This document shows, piece by piece, positions 61,119-64,000 of a DNA stretch of 64,000 bases; positions within the stretch are counted from its first letter, which is position 1; the number at the start of each line of letters is the position of its first letter. The DNA is from Plutella xylostella (lineage: Eukaryota; Arthropoda; Insecta; Lepidoptera; Plutellidae): contig NC_064004.1 in the NCBI RefSeq assembly GCF_932276165.1, positions 1,808,001-1,872,000 of the forward strand. The letters run 5' to 3'. Made by a program: the position numbers and the translations under genes. The notes beneath the pieces were generated by a model. The model did not search any database and was not told the DNA's origin. It saw only the letters and a list, made by a program, of their open reading frames with translations.

Positions 61119-62804
61119 CAGTTACTTTCGCATTTATAATATTAGTTAGGATATAGACGTAGTGCTGAAGACTGCCAACAGATGGCGCTGTATAAACTTT
61201 TAGCTGAATACGCACCAAATGTATAGATATTGAGCTAGCGGCGTCAATTTAATGTCATAGTTTATCAAGCTGGCCGACGTGCGCGGCGTGAGTACATTAT
61301 ATACCACAGAAAATAGTATATAATACATAGCAGAAGCTTAGAAGTTCTGAAAAGAACCAACAGATGGCGCTGAAGTAAAATTCTTAGCTATCTGACGTGT
61401 GTATGTAAACGTACCTGTGGCGTCGTATCCTAGTAACGAATTTCATAGTGAAGCAATAGATGGCGCTGAAGTTAAATACGTATTCGTGGCGACCTATCCT
61501 AGTCACGTAGTTCTGAAAGCAGATATCGTTAAAGTTAAATACACAGCAATGATAGCCCGTACATAGTCCACGTCTGGCCTTAGGCCTCTCCCATGGACTG
61601 CCACAACACTTGTTGGTTACCGTCCATACGGCTATCTGTCTAAGGTCCAGCGGGCCGCACGGCATCCCACGCTAGGTTTGCAAGTTTCCCCCTTTTAATG
61701 ACTGCCTGTCCCAATCTCAGCTTACTGTAACATCCTCTATTCTATTGTAAACACATTATGGCTATAATGAGAATAATGAAAATATAATATATGAGAGCAG
61801 TGGTAGCTCAGTCGGGTAAGCGCCCGCTTCTCACGCCAGAGATGCGGGTTCGAATCCCGGCGCTGACATGTACCAATGAGTTCTTTTCTGAATTTAAGTA
61901 CAATGTATACCATCGCTCTTACGGTGAAGGAAAACATCGTGAGGAAACCTGCATATCTAGATTTAGCACATCTAGATATGTGAACCCACCAACCCGCAGT
62001 GGACCAGCGTGGTGGGAAAAATGGTCCAAGCTTAGGAAGGCAGTTTAGACCTTGGGGATATGCACAAAGGTTCCATTCGAGAGAGCCAGGTGCAGGTACT
62101 GTTACCCCCACAGAGAATAGAATAGAATAGAATGGCTATAAACTATATCGTGTACATTTCTCTCATCAGGTGAACATAATCGGCCCGGCGACGGTGGGCG
62201 GCATCAAGCCGGGCTGCTTCAAGATCGGCAACACCGCCGGCATGATCGACAACATCATCGACAGCAAGCTGTACCGCCCCGGCAGGTAATACAGGGTGCT
62301 ACTCGCTCTTATACAGGGTGTTCACTTTATTTAGCCACTTTTTGTAGTCACGTTTTTAATAGATAATACATGTATTATTGGTGGACAAGTGTATTTTTCG
62401 GCGAGTATTCAGTCGTTTCAACATACGCAACACGCGCGCTTAATTACGCTCTTCAAAAAACCGGACGCGTATATCACCTATGGTGTCTAAATGTCAGTGT
62501 CTACAGCGCGTATACGAGCTTAGAAACGCGTCAATGCTTGTAACAGTTAATCGTTTAGCAAATAACGCGTCTATACGCGCAATTTTGTGAAATTCACAGT
62601 CCATCAGTTACCACATGACATGTGTCACAATTCAAACTATAACTTACCTATTTCCCTCCCCAGTGTGGCCTACGTGTCCCGCTCCGGCGGCATGAGCAAC
62701 GAGCTGAACAACATCATAGCCAAGGAAGCTGATGGAGTCTGCGAGGGCGTCGCTATTGGAGGGGACCGCTACCCGGGGACCACGTTTATTGACCACCTGC
62801 TCAG
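42085..62804 (+). CDS. ACLY: ATP-citrate lyase, 5' part of gene, 16 coding exons
   Basis: Cytosolic enzyme that makes acetyl-CoA and oxaloacetate from citrate, CoA and ATP for lipid synthesis and acetylation. Exons: 42085-42246 (ATG at 42197, context CAAAC-ATG), 42832-42937, 45659-45844, 46454-46567, 47270-47349, 47554-47693, 48779-48897, 49619-49831, 53363-53520, 54976-55138, 55540-55707, 56809-56932, 59457-59554, 60803-60901, 62170-62285, 62664-62804. The phases agree and give 691 residues of about 1,100. The N-terminal half is the ATP-grasp, succinyl-CoA-synthetase-beta-like part: NLVVKPDQLIKRRGKLGLVG (53-72), GGVDVGDVDA, YMEINPIVVT, FPPPFGRDAYPEEA, MVAGGGASVVY, ELANYGEYSGAP and VRRGGPNYQEGLR. 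From about 490 the CoA-binding alpha-like part starts: VVWGMQNRAIQGMLDFDF, IGPATVGGIKPGCFKIGNT and VSRSGGMSNELNN. The phospho-histidine and the citrate-synthase-like end lie beyond the window. Seven of the exons trail partial copies. Confidence 0.97.
42102..42134 (+). promoter_or_regulatory. Upstream ORF in the ACLY leader, 10 codons
   Basis: The leader part of the first coding exon (42085-42196) contains one earlier ATG. It opens a 10-codon frame that ends in TGA 62 bases before the ACLY start. Translation of it could lower ACLY initiation. Its ATG context (GGCCAC-ATG) is fair. It is used only if transcripts keep this exon as drawn. Confidence 0.6.
42960..43092. mobile_element. Diverged MITE of the TACAGGGTGTTGC family
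   Basis: The interior (CCTACGTGTGCAGCATG, AAAATTCGCCAAAAAA) and right end (CCCTTTTTGCAACATTCTGT) match the element at 1-180; the left end is lost. Confidence 0.65.
43167..43331. mobile_element. MITE with AGGGTGTTTTTAATAT ends
   Basis: AGGGTGTTTTTAATAT and GATTTCATCA mirror TGATGAAATC and ATATTAAAAACACCCT, flanked by TTA. Confidence 0.75.
44008..44122. mobile_element. Probable MITE, AGTTGTAGGACGTTTTA ends
   Basis: The left end mirrors TAAAACGTCCCATAACTT. Two internal TTTGTCCCTCTCT runs are present. Confidence 0.55.
44223..45391. mobile_element. Foldback element rich in CGAATATTCGG, with nested second element
   Basis: The ends AGTGTTGCCACGAATAGTGA and a mirrored TATTCGTGGCATCTCTA enclose many CCGAATA/TATTCGG units at both sides (44245-44330, 45275-45385). 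The middle (about 44580-45172) is a different element ending in CTCCTTCGGCAGTCGGGT, also present at 59795-60440. Confidence 0.75.
46288..46411. mobile_element. MITE related to 31434-31554
   Basis: GATAAAAGTTATCTGAGAGA and the end TTATCTGACCATTGCAAAATC match; the left end is eroded. Just before ACLY exon 5. Confidence 0.6.
46568..47008 (+). repeat. 98-bp tandem array of ACLY exon 5 pieces
   Basis: Partial copies of the exon 46454-46567 end at 46664, 46763, 46862 and 46961, with a fifth cut off at about 47008 (period 97-99 bp). Each unit holds 30-odd intron bases, an exon piece from TACATCTGCATCCAG to the exon end, and a GTGAGT donor. All copies lack the same roughly 30 bp in the middle of the exon (the part encoding ADTILFHHQ). 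The loss lies between two short GGCGG repeats, so one deleted unit was amplified. Reading through the true donor meets TAG after five codons. Confidence 0.95.
47425..47515. repeat. Two truncated opposed ends of the CTAGCTGTTCCCGC repeat
   Basis: A short head (CTGTTCCCGCCAGCTTCGCTT) meets an inverted head (GCGAAGCTCGCGGTAACAGC), forming an imperfect hairpin just before ACLY exon 7. Confidence 0.6.
47694..48345 (+). repeat. Tandem array of ACLY exon 7 pieces with a TTCA microsatellite
   Basis: Five copies of the 3' part of exon 47554-47693 end at 47795, 47928, 48030, 48140 and 48273; a sixth is cut off near 48340. Each starts with the intron run GTCAGTATCG and a variable (TTCA)n tract, then exon bases from ACCTGTACTTCACATACATGG. 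Units come in two forms: long (133 bp, full exon end) and short (102-110 bp, lacking about 30 bp of exon around ACGAGCGCATCTACC). The true donor, GTCAGT, is copied with each unit. Confidence 0.95.
48600..48702. mobile_element. Truncated MITE of the GGGCTAG family
   Basis: AAGACGTGAAAGTTTTGCATCGCGCTCAC and the mirrored TTGTCACGTCTTTTAATGCC match the core and one end of 28833-28963. Confidence 0.65.
48941..49162 (+). repeat. CCGTTCAGTAGTTTT-type repeat with inverted head
   Basis: An inverted fragment (CGGAATTCCCACGGGAAA) is followed by a plus-strand copy through AATCCGTTCAATAGTTTTCG. In the intron after ACLY exon 8. Confidence 0.65.
49248..49392. mobile_element. MITE with GGCCTGATTCAGTGC ends
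   Basis: GGCCTGATTCAGTGCAACGC mirrors GCATCGCACTGAAAAGGCC. Two copies of a CCGNGGATG-type motif are inside. Confidence 0.65.
49832..50660 (+). repeat. Two large partial copies of ACLY exon 9, plus a minisatellite
   Basis: Copies of the last roughly 145 bases of exon 49619-49831 end at 50217 and 50613 (periods 386 and 396). The first has a good donor (GTAAGA), the second GTTAGA. Each differs from the exon only at synonymous sites. Between them, at 49897-50000 and 50283-50400, lie ragged 18-20 bp repeats of the type GCTAGGGGGCGCTA. That motif is itself present in the exon (ELGGASEL codons), so the minisatellite seems to have grown from coding sequence. Confidence 0.93.
50876..53240. mobile_element. 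2.4-kb foldback element with 720-bp inverted arms
   Basis: The left arm 50876-51595 and right arm 52518-53240 are inverted repeats that match almost base for base, including the tip ATACAGGGTGATTGG. Both arms hold the 5S-like head described separately. The 920-bp middle is non-coding: half a SINE body, AT-rich DNA, then a GC-rich patch at 52130-52280. It sits in the intron between ACLY exons 9 and 10, so transcripts could fold into a long duplex. Confidence 0.9.
51465..51790 (+). mobile_element. 5S rRNA-headed SINE-like sequence
   Basis: GATCACTGCGGTTAAGCAAC and GGATGGGTGACCG, in 5S order and spacing, correspond to the internal control region of 5S rRNA. A SINE body shared with 34960-35200 follows (GTCGTTAAGCCTAGTCAG onward). 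Only the head is repeated, inverted, in the right arm (52530-52660). It is not a working 5S gene: the 5' and 3' parts of 5S are missing. Confidence 0.75.
53521..54625 (+). repeat. Partial copies of ACLY exon 10
   Basis: Two long copies of the end of exon 53363-53520 span about 53957-54041 and 54311-54397, with donors GTACAG and GTAGAG. The differences from the exon (six and four) are all synonymous. Shorter scraps carrying only GGGACTCAG plus a donor occur near 53615, 53660 and 54600. The spacer bases (AAAGTAACTATCATGTCGGG) are repeated too, so the unit is exon end plus the intron start. Confidence 0.92.
55145..55475. repeat. Cluster of GCTACACGGGTTCGTTATCGAC MITE fragments
   Basis: At least three tandem-like pieces sharing GCGATTCGNCATAAATACAG and CGGGTTCGCTATCGACGTAG, between ACLY exons 11 and 12. 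Confidence 0.65.
55957..56076 (+). repeat. 120-bp copy of ACLY exon 12
   Basis: The copy matches exon bases 55588-55707 and has the donor GTTTGT. Eleven of 120 bases differ, all at third codon positions and all synonymous. No acceptor precedes it in a usable position. The frame stays open and would encode the same peptide as the exon. Confidence 0.93.
56399..56651 (+). mobile_element. tRNA-headed SINE, full length
   Basis: Nearly identical to the copy at 39582-39831, so a recent insertion. It lies in the intron before ACLY exon 13. Confidence 0.9.
57003..57600 (+). repeat. Partial copies of ACLY exon 13
   Basis: Copies of the end of exon 56809-56932 lie near 57015-57058, 57210-57316, 57422-57462 and 57548-57582. 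The second is long (over 100 bases) and differs from the exon by one Lys-to-Met change (AAG to ATG), which the first copy shares. The last two have the weaker donor GTTAGT and the final one is decayed, giving a graded series from intact to broken. Confidence 0.9.
57633..57772. mobile_element. MITE, AAGGCCTAGCACGGG ends
   Basis: AAGGCCTAGCACGGGGCTCA mirrors TGAGCCCTTTGCTAGGCCTT. It lies between the ACLY exon 13 copies and the LINE. Confidence 0.78.
57975..59404 (+). mobile_element. LINE, 5'-truncated, Jockey/CR1-type reverse transcriptase
   Basis: An open frame of about 350 codons (58001-59050) begins inside the reverse transcriptase: LIDFSNAFNAVDHD, AGVPQGGILSPLLF and the catalytic YADDLQLY (about residues 92-99), then the thumb and a C-terminal tail. 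It stops at a 49-bp hairpin. A 3' UTR with GACTGGCAGAAAATGC and GCAATAAAGT follows. The endonuclease and ORF1 are missing. It lies in the intron before ACLY exon 14. Confidence 0.88.
58999..59108. repeat. Perfect 49-bp hairpin at the end of the LINE frame
   Basis: 58999-59047 is the exact reverse complement of 59060-59108, with a 12-base loop. The left arm is coding (NSFSVTAVRLWND); the right arm replaces the rest of the ORF, so the frame stops two codons into the loop side. Confidence 0.95.
59600..59706. mobile_element. MITE with AAGCCGCGTTCCCAGTAGGC ends
   Basis: Mirrored by GCCTACTGGGAAAGGAGCCTT, with TTA/TA at the edges. Just after ACLY exon 14. Confidence 0.75.
59795..60440. mobile_element. 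Element with ACCCGACTGC ends, copy 2
   Basis: Runs from TTTACCCGACTGCCGAAGGA to GGCGTGCAGTTGGGTTTTA. It shares most of its length, inverted, with 44580-45172. It contains a perfect 32-bp inverted repeat (60271-60302 with 60359-60390). Confidence 0.75.
60921..61152 (+). repeat. CCGTTCAGTAGTTTT-type repeat with long (GACA)n
   Basis: Full copy from CTAGCTGTTCCCGCGCGCTT to TTATAATATTAGTTAGGA, with about eleven GACA units at 61074-61118. Inserted 19 bp after the ACLY exon 15 donor. Confidence 0.75.
61264..61305 (+). repeat. Short copy of ACLY exon 15 end plus donor
   Basis: About 24 bases of exon end (encoding IKLADVRG) and 18 bases of intron, GTGAGTACATTATATAC, repeat 60878-60918. The two are separated by a dispersed repeat that inserted next to the first copy. 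Confidence 0.9.
61792..62135 (+). mobile_element. Second tRNA-headed SINE family with (AGAAT)n tail
   Basis: A tRNA-like head (GTGGTAGCTCAGTCGGGTAA, then GGTTCGAATCCCGGCGC) is followed by a body with GGTGAAGGAAAACATCGTGA and a short AGAAT repeat tail. Inserted before ACLY exon 16. Confidence 0.85.
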
Positions 62805-63009
62805 GTACAGTTAGCTAAGCAAACTATCTGTCTATCATGGCTAGCTGAATTGCCGCATTTAGCCTCTAAGGTGGGCATATACTTGAAATAACTATGGGTT
62901 AACTATTGGTTTGCTATTGAGCTACCCAGGCTCACGCCAGAAAGCCAGTAGACGACCTATGTTACTGCTTAGGTATGTGAATGAATGAATGAATGGTATT
63001 TAGCAAGGA

Positions 63010-63940
63010 GGTGAATGGAGAGTGCGAGAGACCTCCTTCATCGACCATCTGCTCAGGTTAATAAATGAATGAATGAACAAAATAATGCATATAGAAAGGA
63101 AGCGTGTATGAGGAGACCTTTAGTTACTGCCTGCTCAGTTAAATATTTGAATGAATGAGCTGAACAACATCATCGCGAAGGAGGCCGATGGAGTCTGCGA
63201 GGGCGTCGCTATAGGAGGGGACCGCTACCCGGGGACTACCTTCATTGACCATCTGCTCAGGTATCTATCTATCTATCATCGTGAGCTATCGATCTATCTA
63301 TCCTTCATTATGCGGGAAATACCTATGGGCTGACTATCTATTAAGCTACCCAAGCTCACGCCAGAAAGCCAGTAGACGACCTATGTTACTGCTCAGGTAT
63401 GTGAATGAATGAACGAAAGAAAGAACGATATATAGCAAGGAGGCGAATGAAGAGTGCGAGGGGCCTCCTTCATCGCTCAGGTGTATAATTGAATGAACGA
63501 ATGATTGATTTAGCAAGAATGCGTGTGCGAGGACCCTTTAGCGACCGCCTGCTCAGGTAATGATTAACGAGCTGAACAACATCATCGCCAAGGAGGCTGA
63601 TGGAGTCTGCGAGGGCGTCGCTATAGGAGGGGACCGCTACCCGGGGACCACCTTCATTGACCACCTGCTCAGGTATGTGAATGAACGAATGTATTAACGA
63701 AAAAGTACGAGGATCCTCCTTTATCGACCACCTGCTCAGGTAATTGAATTAATAGATGAATGAATACATAGCAAGAAGCATAGGGAGGGACCGCTACCCG
63801 GGAATCACGTTCATTGACCATCTGCTCAGGTACCTATCTATCTATCATGCTAGCTGATTTTTCGCATTTAGCCTCTAATAATAAGCTGCCCAAGTTCATG
63901 TCAGAAAGTCAGTAGACGATCTATGTTACTGCTCAGCAGG
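63010..63940 (+). repeat. Array of partial copies of ACLY exon 17
   Basis: Exon 62664-62804 is followed by at least seven pieces, ending at 63056, 63260, 63480, 63556, 63672, 63739 and 63829, and shorter CTGCTCAGGTATG scraps (63396, 63935). The two longest (63154-63260, 63566-63672) keep 107 bases of exon. They differ from it at ten and five sites, all synonymous. Most keep a GTATNT or GTAATT donor. None carries the exon's 5' part or its acceptor. Spacers contain AATG microsatellites. Confidence 0.94.
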
Positions 63941-64000
63941 TCGATCACGAAAAGTATAGAATCGAATGCGAGTGGCAACTTGACAGCACTTTCGAACACT

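Overview
The window looks like nuclear DNA from a moth or butterfly. Short GC-rich exons with GT/AG introns sit in AT-rich DNA. The interspersed repeats are of lepidopteran type: tRNA-headed SINEs, LINE tails, and many short inverted-repeat elements flanked by TTA or TA. The order is inferred from these repeats and was not tested by any search.

Three protein-coding genes can be followed exon by exon with consistent reading phase. (1) 1611-15602, plus strand: the C-terminal 527 residues of mitochondrial Hsp70 (mortalin; Drosophila Hsc70-5, human HSPA9) in 12 exons. The first exons lie before the window. (2) 18307-22855, minus strand: a complete 408-residue ZAD/C2H2 zinc-finger protein in 8 exons, converging on gene 1. 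(3) 42197-62804 and beyond, plus strand: the first 691 residues of ATP-citrate lyase in 16 coding exons, with candidate non-coding first exons ending at 26020 and 33351. The rest of the gene lies beyond the window. The three genes form no operon or obvious pathway: a mitochondrial chaperone, a likely DNA-binding regulator, and the cytosolic source of acetyl-CoA.

The 10 kb between the zinc-finger gene and the 33 kb first-exon candidate, and the large introns, are filled by transposon remnants. These include SINEs, RTE-type and Jockey/CR1-type LINE pieces, many MITEs, a 2.4 kb foldback element with 720-bp arms carrying a 5S rRNA-like head, and a CGAATATTCGG-rich foldback element.

The outstanding observation is that in all three genes, on both strands, about a dozen exons are followed, in the gene's own direction, by one to nine partial copies. 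Most copies hold the exon's 3' end plus its 5' splice site. In the longest copies nearly every difference from the parent exon is synonymous: I counted 46 of 46 in the copies listed in the findings. Either this is a real process that copies exon edges under coding constraint, or the assembly has strung together different haplotypes. Read mapping would decide.
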